Positions 18,724-27,408 of a DNA stretch of 64,000 nt are shown here, piece by piece; the first letter of the stretch is position 1; every line of letters starts with the position of its first letter. A program made the translations under genes and the position numbers. This stretch comes from Rhodothermales bacterium. GTDB lineage: Bacteria; Bacteroidota; Rhodothermia; Rhodothermales; UBA10348. Below the pieces are notes generated by a model. It was not told the DNA's origin and ran no database searches. It saw only the letters and a list, made by a program, of their open reading frames with translations. Location: assembly GCA_024711125.1 (NCBI GenBank), contig JANJTM010000043.1:30455-94454 (forward strand), in the 5' to 3' direction.

Positions 18724-21700
18724 TCACTTGAGGAGTGTCACCATCCGGGTGGCCGATCGGGCGGCGGTTTCGAGCCGGACGATGTAGGTTCCGCTCGGAA
18801 CGGATGCCGCGTCGAACACCACTTCGTGCTCACCGGCGGCCTGGAAGCCCTCGACCAGCGTGGCGATCCGCCGACCCAGCATGTCGAACACGTTCAGCCG
18901 CACGTCGGTCGAAGCGTCGAGCCGATAGGGGATCGTCGTCCGCGGGTTGAACGGGTTCGGATAGGCCGCGTCGAGCCGGAAGCCGTCGGGGATCTCGGAC
19001 ATACCCGGTGCCGGTTCGTTCGACGTGGAGGTCGAGGTCTCGTCGGCCAGGTTCTCTCCGAGGTACAGGCCGGCTCCGTTCGTTCCGACGACCAGCGTCT
19101 GCGTGGCCTCGACGACCGCGAACGCCACCACCGGGAGCGTGCCGAAGCCGGCGTCCACCCAGATCTCGTGGACCGGGTCGTACTTGAGCACGCCCGTTGC
19201 CCAGGTGCCGGCGAACACGTTCGATCCCACGAACGCGATGGTCCGCACGTCGAACGTCTCGCTGCCCGTGCCGACGAGTTCCCAACGCCAGGTGGACGTG
19301 TTGTAGCGGTATACGCCACGCGATGTGCCCGCGAAGAGCTGGCCGGCGTACGGACCGGGCGCCGGGCCGTACTGCAGATCGTACACGTAACCGTTGTCGA
19401 GCCCGGTCGCCGGATTTCCGAAGAGTTGGAACGTCGATCCCCGGTTCCAGGACCGGAAGATGCCCGCGCCCAGCGTTCCGACCGTGATCACATCCGAGTC
19501 GTTCGGATCGATCTCGATCGACCAGACCGGCGTGATCACGCCGTTCAGTTGCTGCCACGTGACGCCGCCGTCGGTCGAGCGGAAGAGCGCACCTTCCCCG
19601 GCGAGGTTCGCGCCGGCGTAGATCACGTTCTCGTTGTTCGGGTCGATGGCCAGCGAGATGATCTGGCGATTGCCGAGCGCCATGTACTGCCACGACCGCC
19701 CGTTGTCGACGGACCGCCAGACGCCGCCCTTGCCGTCGGCCCAGATGCCGATGAAGAGGATGCCGTCGCTCCTCCGCTCGATGGCGTAGGTGTAGAGGTT
19801 CTCCAGGCCGCGGTTGATGCGCATCCAGCACTTGCCGCCGTCGATCGAGTACAGGATGCCGTACCCGTACGTGGCCGCGAACAGTTCGCCGGTCGGCGAG
19901 GCCACGAGGTCCTGGATCACCGCGTTCGCGACGATCGCCGCCACCTGGTGCCAGGTGTCGAGCTTGCCGTCCGAGTTGCCGTCGACGAAGGTGAAGATGC
20001 CCTGTCCGGCGGTGCCGGCGTACAGTTCACCCATCGGCCCGGCCGTGACGGCCGACACGGTGAAGGTCGGAAGGTTGATCGCCTCGACCCACTTGCCGGC
20101 CACGTAGTCGTACCACCAGGCGCCCCTGTCTGCCGTGCCGACCAGTAGTTGTCCGTCCATGCCCGACGCGATCGTCACGACGGTCTGGTCCGGGATTCCC
20201 GTGCCGAAGGGCTGCCAGGCGCCCGCGACGAGGCGATAGACGCCGCCCCCGACGACGCCGGCGTAGGTTCCGGTCGACGTCGAATGCAGTGCGGTTACCG
20301 TCGTGCCGTACGGAAGCCCGGTGTTCGCGGGCATCCAGGCACCGCCGGAGTACACGTGGATTCCGAGACCGGCCGTGGCGTAGACTTTGCCCGACGTCGG
20401 GTCGACGGTGACGTCGGTGACCTGCTTGCCGACGAACGGATTGCTGCCTCCGCCGACGGTCGACCACGAGCCGCCGTTCCACGAGAGGACGGCCCCGCGG
20501 GAGGCGACGAACAGTTTTCCGCTCGTCGTGTCGAAGAATCCGTCCATGTACAGCCCGTCGGTGACGCCGATCGCGTTCCACGTGAGCCCGCCGTCCGTCG
20601 AGGCGTAGGCACCCTTGCCGTACGTGATGGCGTAGACGGTTCCCGTACCCGACAGGACGATGTCCTTGATCGGCGTGTCTTCGCCGAGGATCAGGAACGG
20701 AGGCCAACTCTTGCCCTCGTCGTTCGAGACGTGTACGACGCCGGTCTCCGTGCCGGCGAACAGCTGGCCGGTGAGCGGATCGAATACGAGCGCGCCGACC
20801 GAACCCAGGTCCGTGCAGACCGAGGCGGTGAAACCGGGGGTCGTCTGCACGATGACCGTGGCGAATCCGTAGTCGTCCTCGGTCACGATGCCGTTGCCCG
20901 GCGTGGAATCGATGTCCACCTGGTCTGCGTGGTACACCTCGGCCACGTTCACCAGCTCCTGGCGCAGGGTGACCTTGGCCTGGAGGTTGAGCGACGCCGA
21001 CGCGCCGGCCGCGAGGCTGCCGATCGTCCAGAGCCCCGAGTTCGGGTCGTAGGTGCCCTTGGAGGCGTAGACCGTCTGGTACTGCAGCCCGGCCGGAAGC
21101 AGGTCCTCGACGACGATACCCGTCATGTTGACCGTGCCCTCGTTGAGGACCTGGACGGTGAACGTGACCACGGCGCCGAGCGACACCTTGTGCTGGTCCA
21201 CGGTCTTGGTAAGGCGGAGGTCCGCCTGCTGGCCCCCGCCCTGGCGGAAGAAGCCGAAGTCGTTGCCAGCGTCGACCTGGCCGAAATTCGTGAAGTGGGC
21301 CGTATGGATGTTCGTGGTGGTCAGGAACGATCCGGCCGGGTAGGACGAGAGGTCCGTCGTGATGACGAATCGGCCCAGGGACCAGATGCCGAACGAATAG
21401 AATCCGTTCGCTCCGGAGAGCTGGGTCGCGATCAGAACGTCGGTGGGATGGCCCAGCAGCCCGTCGCCGTTGCCGTCACGATACAGGCGCACGGTCACGC
21501 CGGTGTGTCCCGAGTCCCCGGTGTTCAGCGTTCCGGATTGGTCCGCATCGAAGAAGACCGTGCCGGTGATGACGTTCCGGCCGTCGGTAAGGCAGGCCAC
21601 TCCTTCGTAATCGCTGTTGCCGCCCGCGCCGAGGGTGGCGTACGGCGTCGTATTACCCGTATTTACGTCGATCACGACCAGTTCACGACCGGAATCGCCG

Positions 21701-23202
21701 ACGACGCCGAGCAGTACGTGGTCTGCCGTGAAGCCGAGCCCTTCGACGTTTTCCACGTCGAGGTCGAACAGGTCGGTCAGCGCGCCCGTGAGCTTGTCGA
21801 TCAGGACGAGCCGGCTCATGCGGCCCGAGTCGTTGATGATGCCGTACATCCTGCCGTCGTACGAATCGATGGCGATGTCGTCGACGTCGTCGAGCACCGA
21901 GCTTCCGATGGTCAGGGTTCCGATCGCGACGTAGTCCACGCCGGCGCCGAACGCATCGGCGACCGCCGACCCGGTGACCGGGTCGATCCGGATGAGGAGG
22001 TCGGGTCCCGCGGCCGAACGGCGCACGACGCCGTAGAGCAGGCCGGTGAACGGATCGAACGTGATGCCGTCGATGTCGTCGAACGGCTTGACTCCGAATA
22101 CGCCGCTACCCGAACCGATCGTGCCGATGGCCGCGAAGAGGCCGGTCGACAGGTCGATGCGTCCGAAGACCCCCCCGTTGGCCGCGAAGAGGGTGTTGGT
22201 GGATTCCTGGTACGCGAGGCCTTCGATGCGCGTCGTTCCGGTCGGGCCGAGGAACGTCTCCACGCCGGGAGCCACGACGCGGCTGATGCCGTCGGACGTC
22301 GCGCCACCGTCGTCGTCGTTATCGGCGATCACATAACACACGGCCGGTCCGCCGGGGTCACGGACCGTGACGGTCACGCAGTCGTCATCGGCTTCTCCGG
22401 CGTCGAACCCGTTGCCGAAGGTCGAAACACGGTCTTCCTGGTCGGCCGAAGACACCTGTGCGCAGTTCACGTGCGTTCCGGGGCGCGTTGCCCGGGCACG
22501 GATCACGAGGGTCGCCGACTGGCCCGCGGCCAGATGATCGATGGTCCACTCGAGGTGCTGGCTGTGCGGAACGACGGGCATCGAGGTCTCGACCACCGTG
22601 AACCCGTCCGGAAACAGGTCCTCGACGACGACCGAGGTGGCTTCCTTGGACGCGGCGACGTTCGAAAGGGTTATCGTGAACACCACCTCGTCGCCCATGG
22701 AAACGGTAGTCCGGTCGACGCTCTTGTCGAGGCGCAGCTCGACGATTCCGTCGTCGGTCGATTTGAATCCGAAGTCGTTGAGGATGTCCAGCCCCCCGTG
22801 CCCGTCGAAAGACGCGGTCTTGAACTGCTTGGTCGACCGGGTGAATCCGGCCGGAAGCGTGGTCTCGTCCACCTGCAGGACGAAGTCTCCCGTCGCGTCG
22901 ATCGCGAAGACGAACTTGCCGTCGGCGCCGGACAGGGCGTCGGCGAACCACGTGTCGCCCGCGCTCACGGTGCCGTCGTCGTCGAGGTCCCGGTACAACC
23001 GGACCTTCACGCCGCCCAGTCGACCGTCGACGGGTTCGGCATCGCGGACGCCGAGGTTGGCGCGATCCCAGAAAACGGTGCCCAGGATGCGGTTCTCGCC
23101 CGTCGTGTCGGCCGACGCCGGATTCGGTACGAACGTCGCGATCGTCAACAGGGCGGCGAGCGCGGTGCGGACACCGGGGAAAGTCGTATTGCGCGTGGTC
23201 AT
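18724..23202 (-). CDS. Giant T9SS cargo protein: SdrD-B, DUF11, repeat module and propeller
   Basis: 1,492 residues with a signal peptide ending near NPASAD. Domains in order: an SdrD B-like repeat (about 36-145, GTVFWD...VRLYRDLDDDG), a DUF11 repeat (150-275, LDKSVDRTTVSMGDEVVFTI), one CYVIAD...DYEGVAC module (288-536) of the type found three times in the next gene, and a second SdrD-B (540-650). A second DUF11 (655-785) and a long YCF48/BNR-like beta-propeller with many GxxYAGT blades (about 790-1385) follow. The C-terminus YPNPFNPRTTIPY...VPSGTYIVRL is a T9SS type A sorting domain. ATG at 23202 places the signal peptide first. Likely a surface or secreted adhesin-like or scaffolding protein; no catalytic motif is seen. 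Confidence 0.8.
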   Translation of the reverse strand: MTTRNTTFPGVRTALAALLTIATFVPNPASADTTGENRILGTVFWDRANLGVRDAEPVDGRLGGVKVRLYRDLDDDGTVSAGDTWFADALSGADGKFVFAIDATGDFVLQVDETTLPAGFTRSTKQFKTASFDGHGGLDILNDFGFKSTDDGIVELRLDKSVDRTTVSMGDEVVFTITLSNVAASKEATSVVVEDLFPDGFTVVETSMPVVPHSQHLEWTIDHLAAGQSATLVIRARATRPGTHVNCAQVSSADQEDRVSTFGNGFDAGEADDDCVTVTVRDPGGPAVCYVIADNDDDGGATSDGISRVVAPGVETFLGPTGTTRIEGLAYQESTNTLFAANGGVFGRIDLSTGLFAAIGTIGSGSGVFGVKPFDDIDGITFDPFTGLLYGVVRRSAAGPDLLIRIDPVTGSAVADAFGAGVDYVAIGTLTIGSSVLDDVDDIAIDSYDGRMYGIINDSGRMSRLVLIDKLTGALTDLFDLDVENVEGLGFTADHVLLGVVGDSGRELVVIDVNTGNTTPYATLGAGGNSDYEGVACLTDGRNVITGTVFFDADQSGTLNTGDSGHTGVTVRLYRDGNGDGLLGHPTDVLIATQLSGANGFYSFGIWSLGRFVITTDLSSYPAGSFLTTTNIHTAHFTNFGQVDAGNDFGFFRQGGGQQADLRLTKTVDQHKVSLGAVVTFTVQVLNEGTVNMTGIVVEDLLPAGLQYQTVYASKGTYDPNSGLWTIGSLAAGASASLNLQAKVTLRQELVNVAEVYHADQVDIDSTPGNGIVTEDDYGFATVIVQTTPGFTASVCTDLGSVGALVFDPLTGQLFAGTETGVVHVSNDEGKSWPPFLILGEDTPIKDIVLSGTGTVYAITYGKGAYASTDGGLTWNAIGVTDGLYMDGFFDTTSGKLFVASRGAVLSWNGGSWSTVGGGSNPFVGKQVTDVTVDPTSGKVYATAGLGIHVYSGGAWMPANTGLPYGTTVTALHSTSTGTYAGVVGGGVYRLVAGAWQPFGTGIPDQTVVTIASGMDGQLLVGTADRGAWWYDYVAGKWVEAINLPTFTVSAVTAGPMGELYAGTAGQGIFTFVDGNSDGKLDTWHQVAAIVANAVIQDLVASPTGELFAATYGYGILYSIDGGKCWMRINRGLENLYTYAIERRSDGILFIGIWADGKGGVWRSVDNGRSWQYMALGNRQIISLAIDPNNENVIYAGANLAGEGALFRSTDGGVTWQQLNGVITPVWSIEIDPNDSDVITVGTLGAGIFRSWNRGSTFQLFGNPATGLDNGYVYDLQYGPAPGPYAGQLFAGTSRGVYRYNTSTWRWELVGTGSETFDVRTIAFVGSNVFAGTWATGVLKYDPVHEIWVDAGFGTLPVVAFAVVEATQTLVVGTNGAGLYLGENLADETSTSTSNEPAPGMSEIPDGFRLDAAYPNPFNPRTTIPYRLDASTDVRLNVFDMLGRRIATLVEGFQAAGEHEVVFDAASVPSGTYIVRLETAARSATRMVTLLK

Positions 23203-23529
23203 GTCAGGGCATGGAGGCGGATCCCACGTGGGACCGCCCTCACGATTCGTTCGGAGGGTGGATCTCGGCAGCGAATCGTCAAACACCATGCCGCGGGGTC
23301 AAAAACGCCGTCCTCGGCTCATTCTGATACCTTGGGTCGCCGGTGGACGCCCGAATGGGCTCCAGGCGCCGGTTTGGTGCGGAGCCTGAGTCTCATTCCG
23401 AGCCGGATCGGCCCCGCGGAGCGCGCTGCCGTTATTGTTGACAACCCGAATGCGGTCGGGCTACATTCGCCGCGTCCACCGCCTCCCGCCAAGCCCGACG
23501 ACCACGGCCTTGAAACGCGCATCCGACGC
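23203..23529. other. 327-bp divergent intergenic region
   Basis: It separates the leftward giant gene from the rightward sensor-like gene. On the plus strand it carries a good Bacteroidota-type promoter (listed separately) and an isolated TACCTTG at 23329-23335. No convincing minus-strand -7 element was found for the giant gene, and no small gene is supported. Confidence 0.6.
23438..23469 (+). promoter_or_regulatory. Bacteroidota-type promoter of the sensor-deoB-BMC-P operon
   Basis: TTGAC at 23438-23442 is followed, 21 bases after its TTG, by TACATTCG, matching TAnnTTTG at six of eight positions. The TTG-to-TA spacing equals that of the rpsT and tRNA-Val promoters in this window. The ATG lies about 60 bases downstream. 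Confidence 0.5.
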
Positions 23530-24978
23530 ATGATTCGCGTTCTCCTTATCGTTCTCGCCGTCGTCGCCATCGTCCTGGCCGTCGTGCTCCGACAGCCGCT
23601 GCTCTTCCTGCTGGCGCTGGGTCTGCTCGGCGGTGCGGTCGCGATCCTGACGTCGAATCTTCGCACCCGGCACCGCAGCGAGGGTGAGATCGTGCGGGTG
23701 CCATCCGGAGACGGAGGGTCGGAGGACCTGAAATCGCTGGGAATCGTGGCGATCCGCCCGCGCACGGCACCGGCCGTGCAGCCCCAGGTGGTCATCACCG
23801 ACGCCGTCGATACGGATCCGGAACCCGGGTTCCTGCCCGCCATCGACGAGATCGAAGAGGAGCCGGATGCCGAATCGGCGGACTCCGGCGATGCCGTCGA
23901 GGGCCGCCGTCCCGAGGTCCCGGGCGGCTCGACCGAGAACGGGGTCACGAAGGTCGTACCCGGCGGTGCCGGCCCGCTCTTCGAATCGGCCTCGGTCCCC
24001 ATGGCGACGACCCGAGCCGATGCCGGGACCGTGCGCAAGCGCACCCGGGCCGGTCGCATCATGGTCGAACACGTGGCGGATCGGTACGAGGAGGAGGTGA
24101 TCCTCTCGGTGCTGCGCGCCGTGCGCGCGGCGCTGGACGCCACGACCGTGTGCCTGCTCAAGCAGGAGACCAATCCCCTGGCGTACGCCGTGGAGGCCAT
24201 CGTCAGCAAGAATGCCTTCGCGCGGAACGGCGGCCGGTTCGCTGCCCGCGAGCCGCTGGTCGCGGGCCGCCGTGCCCTGGATCCGCTGGTGGCCCCCTGT
24301 TACGGCCCCGACGGTTTCGATGCCCGCCGACTCGGCTATTACCACGAGTCCATCGCGATCCACCAGGTGGCGTTCGTCCCGCTGCTCGGTCCCAGCGGAC
24401 GCGAAATCTTTCTCCTCGTGGCCGACACGATGGACATGTCGGGCCTCGAAACGGCCCGGTCCCAGGGACTGCTGCGCGATTTCGGCCGTCTCGTGCAATC
24501 CTTCATCGGCAGGCCGCTTACCCGCCCCAAGGCTATCGCCGAAGAGCCGCAGCGGTCGCGGCGCGACATCATCGCCGAGGAAATGCGGGTCGCCCGGGAG
24601 CGGGAGAGTCCGCTCGCGCTCGCGCTCGTGCACTTGAACAACGCCGAATCGGTCGGCGAGACCGGCGAGGGCCGGGTGCGCGAGGCCGAGGCCGAACTGT
24701 ATTCGAGGATCGTGGAAGTTGCCGAAGGTGCGAGGGTGGAGCGCTTCGGCGAACTCACCTTCGGCGTTTTCCGCAAGGACGACGCGGACGCCGCGGCCGG
24801 CTGGGCGTCGCGGCTCCACCTTCGCCTGTCCGAGGACAAGGGCCTGCTCGAGGGCGGAGTCAGCGTCGGCGTGGCGCTGCTCGGGTCGCGCCACGAGTCT
24901 CCCGACCAGCTGCGCGGCGATGCCACCGTCGCGCTGCAGGAGTCGTTCGAGACCGGCGAGTGCATCATCGTCGAATGA
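23530..24978 (+). CDS. Membrane-anchored protein with GAF-like and degenerate GGDEF-like domains
   Basis: 482 residues. Two hydrophobic helices open the protein (VLLIVLAVVAIVLAVVL and LLFLLALGLLGGAVAIL, residues 3-40). A low-complexity acidic linker reaches to about 155, then a GAF-like region (about 180-340), then a C-terminal region shaped like a nucleotide-cyclase/GGDEF fold (355-482). The signature site reads RFGELTFGVF where active enzymes have GGDEF, so it is probably catalytically inactive and may only sense or bind. Assignment of both domains rests on pattern and is tentative. Its TGA overlaps the ATG of deoB (ATGA), so the two are translationally coupled. Confidence 0.6.
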   Translation: MIRVLLIVLAVVAIVLAVVLRQPLLFLLALGLLGGAVAILTSNLRTRHRSEGEIVRVPSGDGGSEDLKSLGIVAIRPRTAPAVQPQVVITDAVDTDPEPGFLPAIDEIEEEPDAESADSGDAVEGRRPEVPGGSTENGVTKVVPGGAGPLFESASVPMATTRADAGTVRKRTRAGRIMVEHVADRYEEEVILSVLRAVRAALDATTVCLLKQETNPLAYAVEAIVSKNAFARNGGRFAAREPLVAGRRALDPLVAPCYGPDGFDARRLGYYHESIAIHQVAFVPLLGPSGREIFLLVADTMDMSGLETARSQGLLRDFGRLVQSFIGRPLTRPKAIAEEPQRSRRDIIAEEMRVARERESPLALALVHLNNAESVGETGEGRVREAEAELYSRIVEVAEGARVERFGELTFGVFRKDDADAAAGWASRLHLRLSEDKGLLEGGVSVGVALLGSRHESPDQLRGDATVALQESFETGECIIVE

Positions 24979-26132
24979 GGGGCCTTTTCGTCACCGTCGT
25001 GTTGGACGGTGTCGGGATCGGGGCGCAACCCGATGCGGCCGATTACGGGGACGCCGGCTCGGATACCCTCGGTCACGTGCTCGAGGCCCGGCGCCCGACC
25101 CTTCCGAACCTGGCCCGGCTCGGCCTCGGCAACATCCGTGCGCTCCCGGGAATCGAACCGCGTCCCGCCCCGGACGCGTCGTTCGGCCGCCTGACCGAGG
25201 TGTCCGCGGGGAAGGACTCGACCACGGGGCACTGGGAACTCGCAGGGCTCGTCCTCGATCGGCCGTTTCCGACCTATCCCGACGGTTTTCCCGCGGACGT
25301 CGTCGAGCGGTTCCGCCGGATGACCGGCGCGGCCGGCGTGCTGGGGAACGTCGCGGCGTCCGGCACGGCGATCCTCGACGATCTCGGCGCTCGACACGTC
25401 GAAACCGGGTGGCCGATCCTCTACACGTCGGCCGATTCGGTTTTCCAGGTCGCGGCCCACCTCGACGTGGTTCCGCTCGACACGCTGTACGCGTGGTGCG
25501 AGGGAGCGCGCCGGGAAATCTGCACGGGATCGCACGCGGTCGGCCGTGTCATCGCGAGGCCGTTCGACGGAAACCCCGGCGCGTGGCGTCGCCGCTCCGA
25601 AAAGCGCAGGGATTACGCCCTCGAGCCGGCCGGTCTCCCGGTGCAGGAGGCCGTGCGCCGGGCGGGCGTGCGCACCGTATCGATCGGCAAGGTCGCCGAT
25701 CTTTTCGCCGGATACGGGTTCGACGAGTCGCACAAGACGCGGGACAACGAGGACGGGGTGGCGACGCTGCTGCGCATGCTCGCCGACCTGCCGCGTCCGG
25801 CGTTCGTCTGGGTGAACCTCGTCGATTTCGACCAGGAGTTCGGGCACCGGAACGATCCGGCCGGGTTTGCCGCGGCCCTCGAGCGCTTCGACGCGTCGAT
25901 CCCGCCGATCGAGGCCCTCCTTCGACCCGGAGATCGGTTGGTACTCACCGCCGATCACGGTAACGACCCCACGTTCCCCGGCACCGACCACACCCGTGAG
26001 CACGTTCCGCTCCTCGTGCACGACGGCCGGACGGGCATCGACCTCGGGTTACGGGCGAGTTTCGCCGACCACGCGGCCTCGGTGGCCGCGTACTTCGACG
26101 TGCCGTTCGAAACCGCGGGGCAACCCTTCTGA
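24975..26132 (+). CDS. deoB: Phosphopentomutase
   Basis: A 385-residue alkaline-phosphatase-superfamily mutase that interconverts ribose (or deoxyribose) 1-phosphate and 5-phosphate in nucleoside salvage. Metal-site motifs are VVLDGVGIGAQPDA at the N-terminus and ADHGNDPTFPGTDHTREHVP near the C-terminus. GKDSTTGHWE holds the phosphorylated threonine region, and the length fits DeoB. Its start overlaps the stop of the upstream sensor-like gene by four bases. Fifty-five bases downstream begin two microcompartment vertex genes. No deoA, deoC or deoD is in the window. Confidence 0.95.
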   Translation: MRGLFVTVVLDGVGIGAQPDAADYGDAGSDTLGHVLEARRPTLPNLARLGLGNIRALPGIEPRPAPDASFGRLTEVSAGKDSTTGHWELAGLVLDRPFPTYPDGFPADVVERFRRMTGAAGVLGNVAASGTAILDDLGARHVETGWPILYTSADSVFQVAAHLDVVPLDTLYAWCEGARREICTGSHAVGRVIARPFDGNPGAWRRRSEKRRDYALEPAGLPVQEAVRRAGVRTVSIGKVADLFAGYGFDESHKTRDNEDGVATLLRMLADLPRPAFVWVNLVDFDQEFGHRNDPAGFAAALERFDASIPPIEALLRPGDRLVLTADHGNDPTFPGTDHTREHVPLLVHDGRTGIDLGLRASFADHAASVAAYFDVPFETAGQPF

Positions 26133-26187
26133 GCCTTTCATTTCGCCCGGCCGCGCAGTAACCTGCCGGACACCGAATTCCCCAACC

Positions 26188-26457
26188 ATGGTTCTCGGCA
26201 AGGTCGTCGGAACGGTCTGGGCCACGCGCAAGGACGCCCAGTTGACCGGCCTCAAGCTCCAGATCGTGCGCGAAACGGCGCTCGACGGCTCGCTGAAGGA
26301 GCGGTTCGTTGTGGCCGTGGACTCGGTGGGTGCCGGGGTGGGGGAGACCGTGCTGCTCGCCCAGGGCTCGTCGGCACGACAGACCGACACGACGAGGAAC
26401 AAGCCCATCGACGCCGTGATCGTGGCGATCGTGGACACGATCGACCTGGCGCGGTGA
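26188..26457 (+). CDS. BMC-P shell vertex protein 1 (EutN/CcmL family)
   Basis: An 89-residue EutN/CcmL protein. The family forms pentamers that cap the twelve vertices of bacterial microcompartment shells. Its pattern is GKVVGTVWATRKD at the start, a central loop, a LLAQGSSARQT pore-side strand, and a terminal IVAIVDTIDL strand. The stop overlaps the GTG of a second, different EutN/CcmL gene. No hexameric shell protein (BMC-H), trimer (BMC-T), aldehyde dehydrogenase or encapsulation-peptide enzyme is visible in this window. It follows deoB on the same strand. Confidence 0.85.
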   Translation: MVLGKVVGTVWATRKDAQLTGLKLQIVRETALDGSLKERFVVAVDSVGAGVGETVLLAQGSSARQTDTTRNKPIDAVIVAIVDTIDLAR

Positions 26458-26747
26458 ACCTCGCCAAGGTCATCGGGACGGTCCGGGCGACCCGGAAGGA
26501 TCACCGGCTTGAGGGTCGCCGGATGCTCGTCGTGCAGCCGCTGACGTTCGATCGGGAGCCTGCGGGCGATCCGCTGGTAGCGCTCGACACGGTAGACTCG
26601 GGTCCCGGAGACGTCGTGATCTACGTGTCGTCGACCGAGGCGACCATCCCGTTCCGCCCCGGAGATACCCCGACCGACGCCACGATCGTGGGATCCGTCG
26701 AGCGCATCGACACCGACCGCGGCACCTGGACGCGCTCGTCGCGCTAG
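26454..26747 (+). CDS. BMC-P shell vertex protein 2 (EutN/CcmL family)
   Basis: A 97-residue second EutN/CcmL protein, starting with GTG inside the stop of the first (GTGA overlap). It has the same layout (AKVIGTVRATRKDHRL ... VIYVSSTEA ... DATIVGSVERID) but is clearly divergent, so the pair probably encodes distinct or mixed pentamers and not a recent duplication. It ends in a four-base overlap with the convergent pcm gene. Two tandem BMC-P genes without other shell genes nearby could be a satellite of a distant locus or an independent use of the pentamer. Confidence 0.82.
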   Translation: MNLAKVIGTVRATRKDHRLEGRRMLVVQPLTFDREPAGDPLVALDTVDSGPGDVVIYVSSTEATIPFRPGDTPTDATIVGSVERIDTDRGTWTRSSR

Positions 26748-27403
26748 CGCACCCCGGTCAGGAGCGGAACGAAGCGGAAGCCGTCCATGCGCTCGCGCTC
26801 CCAGGAGTCGGGCCCGGTACGGACGAGGCGGTTCATCGTCTGCGCGTGCGATCCGCCGACGGGAATGATCAGCCGTCCTCCCGGTCGATCCTCGGTCGGT
26901 TCCCGCAGCTGCAGCTTCAGCGCCTCGGGGATGGTACCCGCGCCGGCCGTCACGATGATGCCGTCGAACGGAGCGACCTCTTCCCAACCCAGGGTGCCGT
27001 CCCCGAGTCGGCACGAAAGCCGGTATTCCAACTCGCGAAGCAGGTGGCGCGTGCGTTCGAACAGCGGGCGAAGGCGCTCGATGCTGTATACCTCGGCACC
27101 CAGTTCGCACAGCACGGCCGCCTGGTAGCCGGACCCGGTACCGATCTCCAGGATGCGTTCGCCCGGGCGCGGGTCGAGAAGCAACGACTGGTAGGCCACC
27201 GTGAACGGCTGCGATATCGTCTGTCCCAGGCCGATCGGAAGGGCCTCGTCCTCGTACGCACGCGTCTGCAGGGCCCCGTCGACGAACGCATGCCTCGGCA
27301 CGGCGCGGATGGCGGCCAGGATGCGTTCGTCCTCGATGCCCTTGGAGCGGATGAGTTCGATCAGGTGGTCGCGCTGTCGCTGGAAGCGGCGATCGACGGC
27401 CAT
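26744..27403 (-). CDS. pcm: Protein-L-isoaspartate O-methyltransferase
   Basis: A 219-residue SAM-dependent methyltransferase that starts repair of isoaspartyl residues in aged proteins. The SAM motif ILEIGTGSGYQAAVL, the substrate-loop segment QTISQPFTVA and PFDGIIVTAGA are intact, and the length fits PCMT. It starts five bases after cdaA and forms an operon with it. The ATG at 27403 is preferred because the reading frame continues upstream only as an antisense shadow of cdaA. Confidence 0.92.
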   Translation of the reverse strand: MAVDRRFQRQRDHLIELIRSKGIEDERILAAIRAVPRHAFVDGALQTRAYEDEALPIGLGQTISQPFTVAYQSLLLDPRPGERILEIGTGSGYQAAVLCELGAEVYSIERLRPLFERTRHLLRELEYRLSCRLGDGTLGWEEVAPFDGIIVTAGAGTIPEALKLQLREPTEDRPGGRLIIPVGGSHAQTMNRLVRTGPDSWERERMDGFRFVPLLTGVR

Positions 27404-27408
27404 GCTGT

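Noticed and set aside
14036..18787. A 1,583-codon plus-strand frame opposite the first giant gene
   Set aside because: Antisense shadow. The minus strand has a signal peptide, recognised domains and a sorting domain, while the plus frame has none.
20149..23529. Long upstream extension of the sensor-like gene
   Set aside because: The extension is antisense to the second giant gene and lacks domains. The ATG at 23530 directly precedes the membrane helices and follows a good promoter.
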